Positions 19,425 to 29,252 are shown, counted from the first letter of the stretch. The stretch: 64,000 bases of DNA from Gardnerella vaginalis (GCF_001563665.1 NZ_KQ961872.1:4509-68508), one strand, 5' to 3'. The notes: generated by a model not told the origin, from the sequence alone. A program made the numbers and translations.

Positions 19425-20294
19425 TTATTTATTTCGTATTCTGTTAGAAAAAACTTTTGAAATTAGACCGTGTTTAGGTGACGCAATCCAGGCGAGCACA
19501 AAGAAGACTGTTGCAACAAGCACAATCGTTCCACCAGTAGCAGTATCAAAACTCCACGAAATATACATTCCTAGAATAGATGAAACACAACCGATTACAG
19601 GAGCAAGAATCATCATTATAGACAATCTATCTGTGAGAAGACGAGCCGTTGCTGCAGGAGTAATAAGAAGAGCAAGCACAAGAACATTACCTATTATTTG
19701 CACAGAAACAACAACAGCAACTGCAACGATCACATAAAGCATCCCATCGAGCATAGAAACAGGCAAACCCATTGCGCGTGAAGTTTCGCGATCCATTGAC
19801 ACGCATACAAGTTCTTTATGGAATATAAACAGCAATGTAAGAATTATCAAACCTGTAATAAAAACGACCACAATATCTGAATCTGGAATACCAGTTATAG
19901 AGCCAAATAAGAATGATTCCAAAGATCCAGCGTATCCAGATGCTTTAGAAATAATCACAATTCCGAGAGCAAATGCTGAAACAAAGAATACGCCAATAAA
20001 AGAGTCCTCGCGCAACCGACGATTTTGACTGAAGATTGACACTATTAACGCTGTTGCAACTCCTGCAATTGCACCGCCTAAAAGCAAATTACCTTGCAAA
20101 ACGAAGGCTATTGCAAGACCAGGAAAAACAGAATGCGCTACAGCATCTCCAATAAAAGCCATTCCGCGAAGAACTACATAACATCCAACAGCACCGCAAA
20201 TTACGCTTGAAAGGCAAGCTACTATAAGTGCTTTTAGTAAAAACCATAAGTCTGGATTCGTTAAATCTTGAATAAATTCAATAGGCGTAAGCAT
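19425..20294 (-). CDS. Anchored-repeat ABC transporter, permease (ABC-3 family)
   Basis: Membrane permease of 289 aa with about eight hydrophobic helices, of the ZnuB/MntB (ABC-3) family used for zinc or manganese uptake. Typical parts are GAVGCYVVLRGMAFIGDAVAHSVFPG (written in part) in the N-terminal third and VVVSVQIIGNVLVLALLI later. It is directly joined to the ATPase gene, with the ATG one base after that gene's stop. Located with surface proteins that share a repeat module, it matches the actinobacterial anchored-repeat ABC system. Metal specificity is inferred from family only. Confidence 0.9.
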   Translation of the reverse strand: MLTPIEFIQDLTNPDLWFLLKALIVACLSSVICGAVGCYVVLRGMAFIGDAVAHSVFPGLAIAFVLQGNLLLGGAIAGVATALIVSIFSQNRRLREDSFIGVFFVSAFALGIVIISKASGYAGSLESFLFGSITGIPDSDIVVVFITGLIILTLLFIFHKELVCVSMDRETSRAMGLPVSMLDGMLYVIVAVAVVVSVQIIGNVLVLALLITPAATARLLTDRLSIMMILAPVIGCVSSILGMYISWSFDTATGGTIVLVATVFFVLAWIASPKHGLISKVFSNRIRNK

Positions 20295-21158
20295 TTACTT
20301 CTCCAATCCATTAAAAGTCTTACTATTTTCGTGCACGCAACTACCATCACACATCTCACTAGTATTTTCTTGGCTTTTAACGCGCTGTACTGCTTGAATA
20401 AGCGGATTATCTTTAGACACATGAAATGTTTTAACCCACTGATCTACACTTAATGATTTCGCAACTCCATCTCCCACAATACTTCCGTCAAAAAGTATGA
20501 TTCTTGAGCAAGAATTCATAGAACCAATAATGTCGTGTGAACTCATCAAAATCGACTCGCCACAAGCGCATAAATCTGAAAACAACTTTGTAAGTAATTC
20601 TTGAGTTGGCATATCAAGACCAGTAAAAGGCTCATCAAGCAATAACAAACGCGGTTGTGATGCTAAAGCTCTAGCAACTAGAACACGCTGACGCTGACCT
20701 CCAGAAAGTTCTCCAATAGTACGATCTCGAAAATCTGCCATTCCCGTACGATCTAATGCATTAAGAGCTGCAATATAATCTTCTTTTCTAGCTCTTCGAG
20801 CGTATCCAATATGCCTAATTCGTCCCATCATTACTACATCAAAAGCCGAAAGAGGAAAATCCCACGCAATATCGTGACGTTGAGGAACATATCCAATATT
20901 TGATACTCGCTTAATATTTCGTTTGATAAAATTATCATCATTACTAAGTTCATGCGAACGAACTTCAAGATTACCTGCATGAGGAATCAATCCCATAATC
21001 GCGCGAAAAAGCGTAGTTTTACCAGCACCATTCGCACCAAGCAATCCCACGAATTCACCGCTTTTAATATTAAACGAAACGTCTTTTACAACTTCTCTAC
21101 TTGCATAAGATACGCTTAGATTTTGCGCGCTAATCACAATGTTTTCACTATTTTTCAT
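20295..21158 (-). CDS. Anchored-repeat ABC transporter, ATP-binding subunit
   Basis: ABC-type ATPase of the ZnuC/MntA class. Walker A GANGAGKTT, signature LSGGQRQRV, Walker B LLLLDEPFTG and the switch MSSHD are all present. I start at the ATG at 21158 because GGGAAG lies just before it; the frame opens at 21173. The C-terminal 40 residues contain a His/Cys-containing stretch (CDGSCVHENS), which could bind metal. Sits between the binding-protein gene (36 bp gap) and the permease gene (no gap). Confidence 0.92.
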   Translation of the reverse strand: MKNSENIVISAQNLSVSYASREVVKDVSFNIKSGEFVGLLGANGAGKTTLFRAIMGLIPHAGNLEVRSHELSNDDNFIKRNIKRVSNIGYVPQRHDIAWDFPLSAFDVVMMGRIRHIGYARRARKEDYIAALNALDRTGMADFRDRTIGELSGGQRQRVLVARALASQPRLLLLDEPFTGLDMPTQELLTKLFSDLCACGESILMSSHDIIGSMNSCSRIILFDGSIVGDGVAKSLSVDQWVKTFHVSKDNPLIQAVQRVKSQENTSEMCDGSCVHENSKTFNGLEK

Positions 21159-21194
21159 AAACTTCCCTACCATTTCAAAAATTAGTAATTAAAT

Positions 21195-23003
21195 TCACTT
21201 CAAACAATTTGCTAAAGAATCCGCATTCGCACGCATCATATCTTCATAACTTCGAACATGCGAATCAAAAGCATCGCCATAAATTGGGCATACTTTAACT
21301 CGCGCTTCAGAAGCTAATTCTTTTAACACAGATGAGCGAGATATAAGATTTGGCTCTAGAAATACTGCAGGAATTTGTAAATCGCGTAAAATTTGCGAAA
21401 GCCTACGCCTATCTTGCACACTCGGCTCGCTAGAAGGATTTATTGTTACAAATCCAGCAATATTTACACCATAAGCCTTACCTAAGTAAGCAAAAGCATC
21501 GTGAGTTGTGACTAAGTTGCGGCGTTCTTTAGGTATTGACGCAACTTTTTTACGCATATAGGCATCAACATCAAGAAGCCTGTTAATATAGCGATCTGCA
21601 TTAGCACGATATTTATTTGCATTTTTAGGATCTACTTCACACAATCTGTCAGCAATAGTTCGCACATATGCAATACCGTTTTTTACTGATTGCCACAAAT
21701 GTGGATCAATATCTCCATGAACATGTTTACCTAAAACTGCTTGCGGAAGTTGATAAATTTTCTGTCTTGCGCTTCCAAGGAATCTATAACCTTGTTCTGC
21801 TGGAATTTCTTTAAGTGCATTAGTTGGAACTTCCACAACTACATCTTTAGGTTCATAATAAACACGCTTAGGTGCAGCAGACCGCTTCTCTTGCAAAGTA
21901 TCAACTCTGTAAAGAAACCCACGTTTTGCTAAATCATAAGCTAAATCAGCATGACCTTTATTCAAAACTACTCGAGCTGAGCGTGTTTTCGCCAATTTTT
22001 GAGCGTTAATACCAACAGCAAATCGCATAGTGGTATTTCCTAAACTAGCAACTCTCTCATTTTGAGCATTCAACATGTCTGCATGAAAATCGAGCAAATA
22101 CTCACCAGGCTTACTAAAAGCCCAACTTAAATGCGTGTGAGCATCTGCAGGCAAATCCACATGATCCTCATCGTTAATTCCATTTGCTGAGTTAATGTAA
22201 GTTTCAACGCTACCAAAAGTTCCAGTAAGATAAGCAAAAAGTGATCCAGGACCTTTTACTTTAGTAGCTGTTAAACGGATTCTATCTGATCTTCTCATAG
22301 TATATGCATTTGGTTTCAGCACAGTTGCACGACCCTGTTTTGTTACAGTAGAAGGCGCATTTGATTGAGAAGACTGATAAGACTGAGAAGATTGAGAAGA
22401 TTGAGAAAACTTTTCACTCTTATTCAAACTTTTAAGCTGCTTTACTGATCCACTTGAGCTAGATACACTTGAGCTATTTCCACTTGAGCCAGCACCACTG
22501 TTATTATCCGAAACTTTAGAACTTTGCAATACATTAGAACTTTGAACAGCCATACGCTCCGTAGCAAGACCTAGCCAAATAGTATCCAACGACACATCTT
22601 CTACCATAGGAATAATATCTGCAGCATGCTTAACGCTTTCTTCTGCAAGCTGCACATTAGGCACACCTTTACGCAAATTCGCATCTAAAGCAGTAATCAC
22701 GCCATGCTCCTCAAGCATCATGTAATTACTAAAAGCAACATCCGCATAAACAACATCTCGTATAGAACGCAAGCGAGGCTCATACGAGTGCGGATCTGCA
22801 TTATCTGGAACTATAGAACTTACATTTGCAGCATCTCCGGCAACATTTGCAACCATATCTCTCAATACGCCAGTAGTTGTTACAACATTTATTCGACCAT
22901 CTCTATGACCAGATTTTGAATAATTACTCACATTACTGCATGCTGAAAGTGGCATAATCATAGCTATAATCACAAAAAACACGCGTGCTTTTAAAGAAAT
23001 CAT
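21195..23003 (-). CDS. Metal-binding lipoprotein split by anchored-repeat modules
   Basis: 602 aa from the ATG at 23003; the frame opens at a TTG at 23072, which would overlap the neighbour. A signal peptide ends in the lipobox LSAC, so it is predicted to be a surface lipoprotein. A ZnuA-type metal-binding fold is in two parts: N-lobe about 35-150 with DPHSYEPR, C-lobe about 425-600 with GDIDPHLW, TTHDAFAY and DAFDSHV. Between them lie about 270 residues with the surface-protein module: WLGLATE, KGPGSLFAY, HAHTHLSWAFSKPGEY (about 285) and KGHADLAYD (about 348). It looks like the anchored-repeat ABC transporter substrate-binding protein. Zinc or manganese is likely. Confidence 0.88.
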   Translation of the reverse strand: MISLKARVFFVIIAMIMPLSACSNVSNYSKSGHRDGRINVVTTTGVLRDMVANVAGDAANVSSIVPDNADPHSYEPRLRSIRDVVYADVAFSNYMMLEEHGVITALDANLRKGVPNVQLAEESVKHAADIIPMVEDVSLDTIWLGLATERMAVQSSNVLQSSKVSDNNSGAGSSGNSSSVSSSSGSVKQLKSLNKSEKFSQSSQSSQSYQSSQSNAPSTVTKQGRATVLKPNAYTMRRSDRIRLTATKVKGPGSLFAYLTGTFGSVETYINSANGINDEDHVDLPADAHTHLSWAFSKPGEYLLDFHADMLNAQNERVASLGNTTMRFAVGINAQKLAKTRSARVVLNKGHADLAYDLAKRGFLYRVDTLQEKRSAAPKRVYYEPKDVVVEVPTNALKEIPAEQGYRFLGSARQKIYQLPQAVLGKHVHGDIDPHLWQSVKNGIAYVRTIADRLCEVDPKNANKYRANADRYINRLLDVDAYMRKKVASIPKERRNLVTTHDAFAYLGKAYGVNIAGFVTINPSSEPSVQDRRRLSQILRDLQIPAVFLEPNLISRSSVLKELASEARVKVCPIYGDAFDSHVRSYEDMMRANADSLANCLK

Positions 23004-23061
23004 AGCTTTAAATAGATCCACATAAAACAACTTCTTAATTGCCACTTCCAATACCACCAAA

Positions 23062-25194
23062 CTAATTACCAAAGATCATACTAATAAAGCCGCTATTAAG
23101 ACTAATAATCTTGTACTTGCGCAATACATATACGCCTAAATAGACTACTGCGCAAAGAGCAATAACACTGCCACTTAAAATAGAATAAGCGAGTAAAGTC
23201 TTATGCTTAAAGAAACCAATAATTCCACTATTTGAAGCATCATCAATCGATTCATCTTCAAACTTTGCATTATAAGCATTTTTATTATCTGATTTTCTCA
23301 AAGAAACAGTAGGCATTAACCCTTTTGACTTATCTGAAGATGAACGCAAAGATTTATCTAAACGTCTTCCAGAAGAAATACCTAAAGACCTTCCACTTCT
23401 AGCATTGATAACTCTATGCTCATTTCTAGCACTATTAGCGAAAGTAGCAACAGGTCTTATATCGTCTACTATATTTTCAGGTTCATGATTAGCTATAAGT
23501 GGCTTTACAAGTTCCTCTTCACCTTCATCTTCTTCAAGACTACCTTTTACAGAACATGAAATTGGCATTTTATTAGGATTAACACCAATAGCAAAATGGA
23601 ATTTTTCTTTAGAAATTGAACCATTTGCTTTAACAGCGAAAGTCAAAGTATAATAACCAGCTTTAGAAAAATCCCAATTAGCATGCATATGCGTATTAGC
23701 AGGGATTTTATACCACTTCTTGGCACCTCTTTTACTAGAAAACATTTCACTAGGACGTTCACCTAAACTACCTTGCAACCATACGCGCACACTTCCAGGA
23801 CCTTTTATAGCAGCTAAATACATAGTTGTAGAAGTATGAGGACTTAGATTTTGATTGTTAAATCCAACCCAAGGAACTCCATTTTTCTGCGTTTGCGGCA
23901 ATCTCCAAACGTTATTTCTTTTAGATGATTGTCCAGCATAAAAAACTACTGTACGAGGATGTCGTATAACATGCTGTCCAGTGACATCTTCTTGAACAGC
24001 AAGAGAAAGCCCACTGTTTGAAGTATAAGAAGCTATATCCGCATGACCATTACTAATAACAAGAGCATTAAGCTTATGCTTTATATCTTTAAAAGTTAAG
24101 CATTTAGCTTTAACAGGCCGATTTTCTCTATCTTCATTATTGTTGAAATAGCCGCTTTCATCGTCAATCGATTCATCTTCAGATTCTGAATCGTCTTCAC
24201 TCCCGTCTTCACTCTCGTCTTGAGAACCCTGTTCATCTTCGCTATCATCTTGCGAACCTTCGTCTTCGGTTTCAGACTCAGAATTATTATTCTCATCGTT
24301 ATTATTTTCACTCGCGTTCGCGTTAGAATCGCTAGAATCACCAGAATCGCCAGAATCAGAATTATCGGAAGATTCAAAATCATATTCTGAATTTTCTTTA
24401 GCGCGCTTGAGATCCACTTCAAACGTGTAATCTTGCGTATCTTCAAGAGTATTACCATCAGAAGTAAAAGCTACAGCTTTAACTGTTAAAACATACACTC
24501 CAGGTGCTGTAAAAATCCAATCCATATGCACGTGAGCATTGCCATTCACACTGTATTCGCTTGGAAAATCAGTGCCATCAGTTCCAAGATGTTTTAGTGT
24601 TTTGTCATCATCTTTGCCAGCCATATAAACTGCGCCATTTTTAGGCATATTGGCTTTAACAAAACTGAAAGTCACACTTTTAATCTTAGAATTTTCACCC
24701 AAAGTTTCAGTAGAAACACCTGCATATAATTTACCTTCTTTCATTTGAGAAGGAAGATGATACACGTATTTCACATTCTGCTTTACGAAAGAAAATACTT
24801 TATTTTTTCTTTCGCGACTTTTCTTGCCAACAACAAATCGAACTAACGAGGAATTATATCGAATGCCATTTGCATCACTACCAGGAAAAGAATCACCTCT
24901 TGTTCCAAGCACAAGATTTCCGTTGACATCTTTATAAGTTGCAAAAACGTCAGTATGCCCTTTATTTACTCTGCAAATTTTTGCACTATTATTCGCACTT
25001 GGCTTCAAATCAGAATTTTTAAGCTGTGCAGCAACACAAGCTTTCTCATTAGACGACTGCAAATTTTCAGAATCATTCTGATCAGCAACTGCTGCGGGAA
25101 TAACGCAAATAGATGCTGCAAAACTAGAAACTATAATTCCACTAAGAACTACACTAGATACTTTTTTAAGAATACTAAGAACTTTTTTAAACAT
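23062..25194 (-). CDS. Surface protein with two choice-of-anchor M modules
   Basis: 710 aa with an N-terminal signal peptide. Two modules are visible. The first runs from KGHTDVFATY (about 76) to NAHVHMDWIFTAPGVY (about 218). The second runs from NGHADIASY (about 380) to NTHMHANWDFSKAGYY (about 500). An acidic Ser/Asp/Glu linker of about 100 residues separates them. A single C-terminal transmembrane helix (about 665-690) and a basic tail anchor it; no LPXTG is seen. The recurring GH-D and HxH pattern suggests metal binding. GAAGGATG precedes the ATG. It lies between the lipoprotein and another module protein. Confidence 0.87.
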   Translation of the reverse strand: MFKKVLSILKKVSSVVLSGIIVSSFAASICVIPAAVADQNDSENLQSSNEKACVAAQLKNSDLKPSANNSAKICRVNKGHTDVFATYKDVNGNLVLGTRGDSFPGSDANGIRYNSSLVRFVVGKKSRERKNKVFSFVKQNVKYVYHLPSQMKEGKLYAGVSTETLGENSKIKSVTFSFVKANMPKNGAVYMAGKDDDKTLKHLGTDGTDFPSEYSVNGNAHVHMDWIFTAPGVYVLTVKAVAFTSDGNTLEDTQDYTFEVDLKRAKENSEYDFESSDNSDSGDSGDSSDSNANASENNNDENNNSESETEDEGSQDDSEDEQGSQDESEDGSEDDSESEDESIDDESGYFNNNEDRENRPVKAKCLTFKDIKHKLNALVISNGHADIASYTSNSGLSLAVQEDVTGQHVIRHPRTVVFYAGQSSKRNNVWRLPQTQKNGVPWVGFNNQNLSPHTSTTMYLAAIKGPGSVRVWLQGSLGERPSEMFSSKRGAKKWYKIPANTHMHANWDFSKAGYYTLTFAVKANGSISKEKFHFAIGVNPNKMPISCSVKGSLEEDEGEEELVKPLIANHEPENIVDDIRPVATFANSARNEHRVINARSGRSLGISSGRRLDKSLRSSSDKSKGLMPTVSLRKSDNKNAYNAKFEDESIDDASNSGIIGFFKHKTLLAYSILSGSVIALCAVVYLGVYVLRKYKIISLNSGFISMIFGN

Positions 25195-25211
25195 GATTTA
25201 GCATCCTTCAA

Positions 25212-26366
25212 TCATCTCGGCAATATTGACGTTTCTTGAATTTGCTCATCTATAGAAGAGTCAGAAGAAACTTCAGAAGAACTAGAAGAATCCACAGAAC
25301 TGCTTGAATCCACAGTTTCACCAGAATTATTCGCACGAGCCATCAAGCGCTGCTCAATAGCAAGCTTTTTAGCTTTTTTAGTTTTAACTACAGCAATAAC
25401 AAGGAAAATAATTACAATAATTAGCAAAAGAACAAAAGTAACAGTCACCATTTGAGCAATTACTAAAGAAGTATCGTCTTTTTTCTTATGTTTACGATTA
25501 CGCTTACTACTATTATTTTTATTATCTTTTGAATAAGCTTCATCTGGCTCATTTATTCTATCGTCAGAATCATCTTCAGATTCATTCTCATCTGAATCCT
25601 CTTCACTTTCATTGTTATTTTGTGAAGAAGATTTTCCAGACGCGCTAGATGCAGCTAAAGCGTCTTGCGGATTAGTGTTTTCACCAACTGCAAAATTAAG
25701 CAAACGAGTATCACTTACCTTACGACCATTCTTTAATTTTCCTGAGAAAGTAAGCTTTACATGATACACACCAGGCTTAGAAAACACCCAATTAACATGC
25801 GTATGAGCATTAGTTTCAATCCAAGTATTTTGAGGATATCCTTTAGTGCTATCCCACAATTGTTGAGGATTATTATTCCCGTTTTCAAGATAAACATGCA
25901 ATTTACCAGGACCACTAACGCCGTCAAGCGAAAGATTAGCTCCTCGATCAAGCTCGTTTAACACTCCACCTTCCTGAGTATTCCAACCAAGCCAAACAAC
26001 ATCTTGATTTTGCGTTTGAGGGATCACATAAAGCTTAGTTCCAGGCTTCTCACCAATAAACGCATAAGTAGAATCATCCGGCATAGGCACAATTGAGCTA
26101 TTTCCTAAACGAAATACTACGTTTTCAGGATCTCTCCACACAGGGTCATCGCCTGTATCGTCACGAATCTGAATTTTCCACTTTCCACCCGAAAGAGTTG
26201 GACCAAAATCAGCGTGCCCAGCTTGCATCATAACTGGCTGATTACTAGTAACAGCATGAGCTTCTTGGAAAAGAGGCGATGGCAACACGGACATCGAAAT
26301 AATCATAAAAAGAATTGAAATAGCTGCCATGATTGATGTCATAACATAATGCTTTTTAGTATTCAT
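25212..26366 (-). CDS. Surface protein with one choice-of-anchor M module
   Basis: 384 aa from the ATG at 26366 (the frame opens at a GTG at 26375). An N-terminal signal peptide is followed by one module: AGHADFGPTL (about 47), VVWLGWNTQ, GVSGPGKLHVY and NAHTHVNWVFSKPGVY (about 185). Then comes an acidic/basic low-complexity linker, one transmembrane helix (about 296-325) and a Ser-rich cytoplasmic tail of about 60 residues. It is the simplest version of the module in this locus. Probably co-transcribed with its neighbours (17 bp gap downstream). Confidence 0.86.
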   Translation of the reverse strand: MNTKKHYVMTSIMAAISILFMIISMSVLPSPLFQEAHAVTSNQPVMMQAGHADFGPTLSGGKWKIQIRDDTGDDPVWRDPENVVFRLGNSSIVPMPDDSTYAFIGEKPGTKLYVIPQTQNQDVVWLGWNTQEGGVLNELDRGANLSLDGVSGPGKLHVYLENGNNNPQQLWDSTKGYPQNTWIETNAHTHVNWVFSKPGVYHVKLTFSGKLKNGRKVSDTRLLNFAVGENTNPQDALAASSASGKSSSQNNNESEEDSDENESEDDSDDRINEPDEAYSKDNKNNSSKRNRKHKKKDDTSLVIAQMVTVTFVLLLIIVIIFLVIAVVKTKKAKKLAIEQRLMARANNSGETVDSSSSVDSSSSSEVSSDSSIDEQIQETSILPR

Positions 26367-26560
26367 AATTATCACCGTCTTTACGCTTTACAACTTGTTA
26401 ATTTTTGATTATTTTGATTAACTTGTTAATTTTTGTTAATTCTTTGTTTTGCTATTTAATTGCTTTTCTTTAGTTTCTTACATCGCGCTTTACATTTTTG
26501 AACGCGTCATCGGCGCTTCAATTTAACTTTTTAGGGCGCTTACAGCCAAGATTGCAATTC

Positions 26561-28924
26561 CTATAAAACCTTCATCTTTGTCCTTATAAGATACATTCCC
26601 AATCCTGTTATTGTGCACAACCCAACTGAAGCTGTACCAGTAGCAACAGCTATAAATTTAGTTGCGTGACTTTCTGTATCACCATTAGAACCATATGAAT
26701 CACTATCTTCCGAGCTTGACTCATACTCGTCTGAGTCAGATGAATTATTACTACCAGATTGACTTTCGTCACTATCAGCAAAATCATCACCTGAGCGCTT
26801 ATGAGATTTACTATTCTTGTGCTTTGAATGTTTATAAGATTCCAAAGAAACTACTTTCTTTTTCTTATTCTTATGCGATTTTTTATAACTTCGATTCACA
26901 AGGCTTGCAAGAGTCTTCTTACCTTTAAGATTTTTTCCAAAACCTTTAAAGAAACGATTGGAATTATTGCCATTATTCGAAGAAATAAGTTGCACAGGAT
27001 TATTACTAAAATGATTCGACTTATTTTGAGAATTCCGGTTATTCTGATTATTTAAATTAAAGTCATTATCAAAATCTTCATCCTCATAATCTAATTCATC
27101 TAAATTATTATCGCCTTTGTGCTTTCTCTTATTATTTTTACGATTCCTATTGTTCTTTTTATTATATTTTTTACGATTGCGTTTCTTATTATGAGAATGC
27201 TCATCAGGATTTTCCTGTTGATTTTCATGATTATCTTCATGATTATTTTCTTTTTCAGAATTCTTCAAAAAAATTTGATAATCTGTAAAATCATTGAATT
27301 CTTCATTTCTGTACAATTCGCCATTTTCTAGAACAAGTGAAGATCTGATAATAGCTCCATCCATGCTTTTATCAATTTTCAAATTTAAGGTTTTACCTTC
27401 TTCTTTAGGTATGTACTTAAATTTTGTTTCTCCGTCTTTTTTAATAAGCCAAACATGCCTTTTTACTATAGAAGTAACTTGAACATCTGGATCTTGTTTT
27501 TTATCTTTAAGAACAGATACTCTAGGGCTATAAAGCACAGATTTAAGTTTTAAAGTATCTCCAACTTCAAGAGGCTTCATCTTACCAATTGCAGCAACTA
27601 CAGGCCTTCCATCAGCACCATGATCATCTACTACAATTTTTACAGTATCTCTATCATCTCCAAAACCTAATCCCAACTCAAGTCCGCCACTTATCGTTGC
27701 ATTAACAAGCATTCCATTTAATGCAGGCTCTGCTGGAATACTAAATGTTTCTTTAAGATCTGGATCTCTATCCCCTACTGGAAGATTGCTCTTAAAATCA
27801 TATGAAAAATCAGGACCTTTTTCGTCTTCTCGAATATACGTCCAAGATGGCATCGTATCTTTTTTACCGCGTATTGATTTTGGCAAATACACAGAAAGAG
27901 TAACTTCTCCACCCGGCTCATACGAATGGTAATGCGGATGTGAACCAGTATTTCTCACGCCAACAATGCAAATATTGCTGTCATCATCCTTGCAATGAGT
28001 ACTGCCAGACAACGATTCTTCAACAAATTTAGGATCTTTTGTTGGAGGAACGCGATTAGGATCCATCTGCAAAGTTTCTGTTTTACTTGAAACTGCATGT
28101 GTTTTATTAGCTTTTACTTCGAAAGTATACGTAGCATGCTTTGAAGTAACAGTTTTGCCAGTTTTCTTATTTTTTACTATTGTGTAAGCGCTAATTTTAT
28201 AAGTTCCCGGCTTTGTAAAAACCCAATCAGCATGTTCATGACCAACCATTGACTGATGTATAATGCCAGGCATTACGAATCGACTTCCAGCTACACTTTC
28301 GTCATCTTTATCATGCGCTTCTAAAGATGACGCAAAAGTTTCATTATTATCATTTGTTTTTTGAGTCCAAGCAAGAACGCGTCCACCTTCAGGGCCAATA
28401 ACTTTATCAATTACTATATCTGCACAGGCATCGCTAGTATCTTTAGCTCCTACAGAAAAACGAGAATTAGATGAATCCCAGCCAGGAAATACTTCGCTAC
28501 TCTGCTTATTTCCCGAACCGTTCAAACGCCAATAGCCATCTGACGTATTAAAAGGTATATCTCCAGCATTTTTGTAAGGAAGATTTGAAGTATAAAATGA
28601 CGAATCAGAAATAGTCATCGTCACATTTTTAGGAGAATAAATTACATTCCCATAGCTAAGACCCATTAACAGATCACTATTTGCGCTAGTTTGAAATGAA
28701 TAAAAAGCGTCAACATGACCCGATTGAATTGCTGCTTTTTCTTCAGGAAGATACTGATCGCCCCTAACATCATCATTACCAACCCAAACATTCTGAGTAT
28801 CATCAACATCAGCATATGCTAATACTGATGAGCCTAATCCAGATACGAGCATCGCAAATGCAAGAATGACTACGCTTGAAAAAGCAAACGCGCGCTTTAA
28901 CGCAGCTTTCACTACATGAGCCAT
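26561..28924 (-). CDS. Large choice-of-anchor M surface protein
   Basis: 787 aa and the first gene of the locus. A signal peptide is followed by a module from SGHVDAFYSF (about 67) to GHEHADWVFTKPGTY (about 227). A second related region starts with HPHYHSYEPGGE (about 323). From about 565 to 745 it is highly charged: Asn/Lys/Arg-rich, then Ser/Asp-rich, probably spanning the wall. One transmembrane helix (about 755-775) and a short basic tail (RTKMKVL) end it. The promoter about 100 bp upstream overlaps a Fur-like palindrome. A 186-bp gap follows before the next gene. Confidence 0.86.
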   Translation of the reverse strand: MAHVVKAALKRAFAFSSVVILAFAMLVSGLGSSVLAYADVDDTQNVWVGNDDVRGDQYLPEEKAAIQSGHVDAFYSFQTSANSDLLMGLSYGNVIYSPKNVTMTISDSSFYTSNLPYKNAGDIPFNTSDGYWRLNGSGNKQSSEVFPGWDSSNSRFSVGAKDTSDACADIVIDKVIGPEGGRVLAWTQKTNDNNETFASSLEAHDKDDESVAGSRFVMPGIIHQSMVGHEHADWVFTKPGTYKISAYTIVKNKKTGKTVTSKHATYTFEVKANKTHAVSSKTETLQMDPNRVPPTKDPKFVEESLSGSTHCKDDDSNICIVGVRNTGSHPHYHSYEPGGEVTLSVYLPKSIRGKKDTMPSWTYIREDEKGPDFSYDFKSNLPVGDRDPDLKETFSIPAEPALNGMLVNATISGGLELGLGFGDDRDTVKIVVDDHGADGRPVVAAIGKMKPLEVGDTLKLKSVLYSPRVSVLKDKKQDPDVQVTSIVKRHVWLIKKDGETKFKYIPKEEGKTLNLKIDKSMDGAIIRSSLVLENGELYRNEEFNDFTDYQIFLKNSEKENNHEDNHENQQENPDEHSHNKKRNRKKYNKKNNRNRKNNKRKHKGDNNLDELDYEDEDFDNDFNLNNQNNRNSQNKSNHFSNNPVQLISSNNGNNSNRFFKGFGKNLKGKKTLASLVNRSYKKSHKNKKKKVVSLESYKHSKHKNSKSHKRSGDDFADSDESQSGSNNSSDSDEYESSSEDSDSYGSNGDTESHATKFIAVATGTASVGLCTITGLGMYLIRTKMKVL

Positions 28925-29015
28925 AATTATTATTTCACTCTCTACACTTAATATTCTTAGCTTTTATATACGCAATTTATTACGAATAAAGCAAAGATTT
29001 TTATAACGTTTATCC

Positions 29016-29045
29016 ATAATAATAATGATTCTCATTAGTAGTCAA
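29016..29045 (-). promoter_or_regulatory. Promoter with Fur/Zur-like operator for the anchored-repeat ABC locus
   Basis: The minus strand has TTGACT (29045-29040) and, after an 18-bp spacer, TATTAT (29021-29016); a 17-bp reading gives TTATTA. The perfect palindrome TAATGA-TTC-TCATTA (29023-29037) fills the spacer, so a bound repressor would block RNA polymerase. The half-site resembles Fur-family boxes. This lies about 100 bp before the 787-aa surface protein. Confidence 0.6.
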
Positions 29046-29188
29046 GTTGATTCACATGGCGTGTCGCACAAAAAGGAAAACGAATAAAAAAACACATAGA
29101 AAAATAAAAATAATAAAATACAAAAACAGGGTTATTTCGGGTTACCAGCTCCACACACAAAAACAAAAACAAAAACAAACAAAACAAA

Positions 29189-29217
29189 AACGTCTGCAGA
29201 ATAAGACTACAGACGTT
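29189..29217 (-). terminator. Intrinsic terminator after the cysteine hydrolase
   Basis: A perfect 8-bp stem AACGTCTG/CAGACGTT with a 13-nt loop is followed on the minus strand by TTTTTGTTTT. Confidence 0.75.
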
Positions 29218-29252
29218 AATTAAGCTATTGTTAAATTATAAATAAATAAAAA

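Larger units (their letters stand above)
28925..29252. other. Intergenic region upstream of the surface-protein locus
   Basis: A 328-bp AT-rich gap. It holds the leader and promoter/operator of the surface locus (29016-29045), a run of AAAAAC units (about 29157-29190) and the terminator of the next gene (29189-29217). No gene seen. Confidence 0.8.

Noticed and set aside
24096-24458. 120-aa minus-strand frame inside the 710-aa surface protein
   Set aside because: Out-of-frame reading of the acidic repeat linker; Ile/Leu/Lys-rich with no independent start signals.
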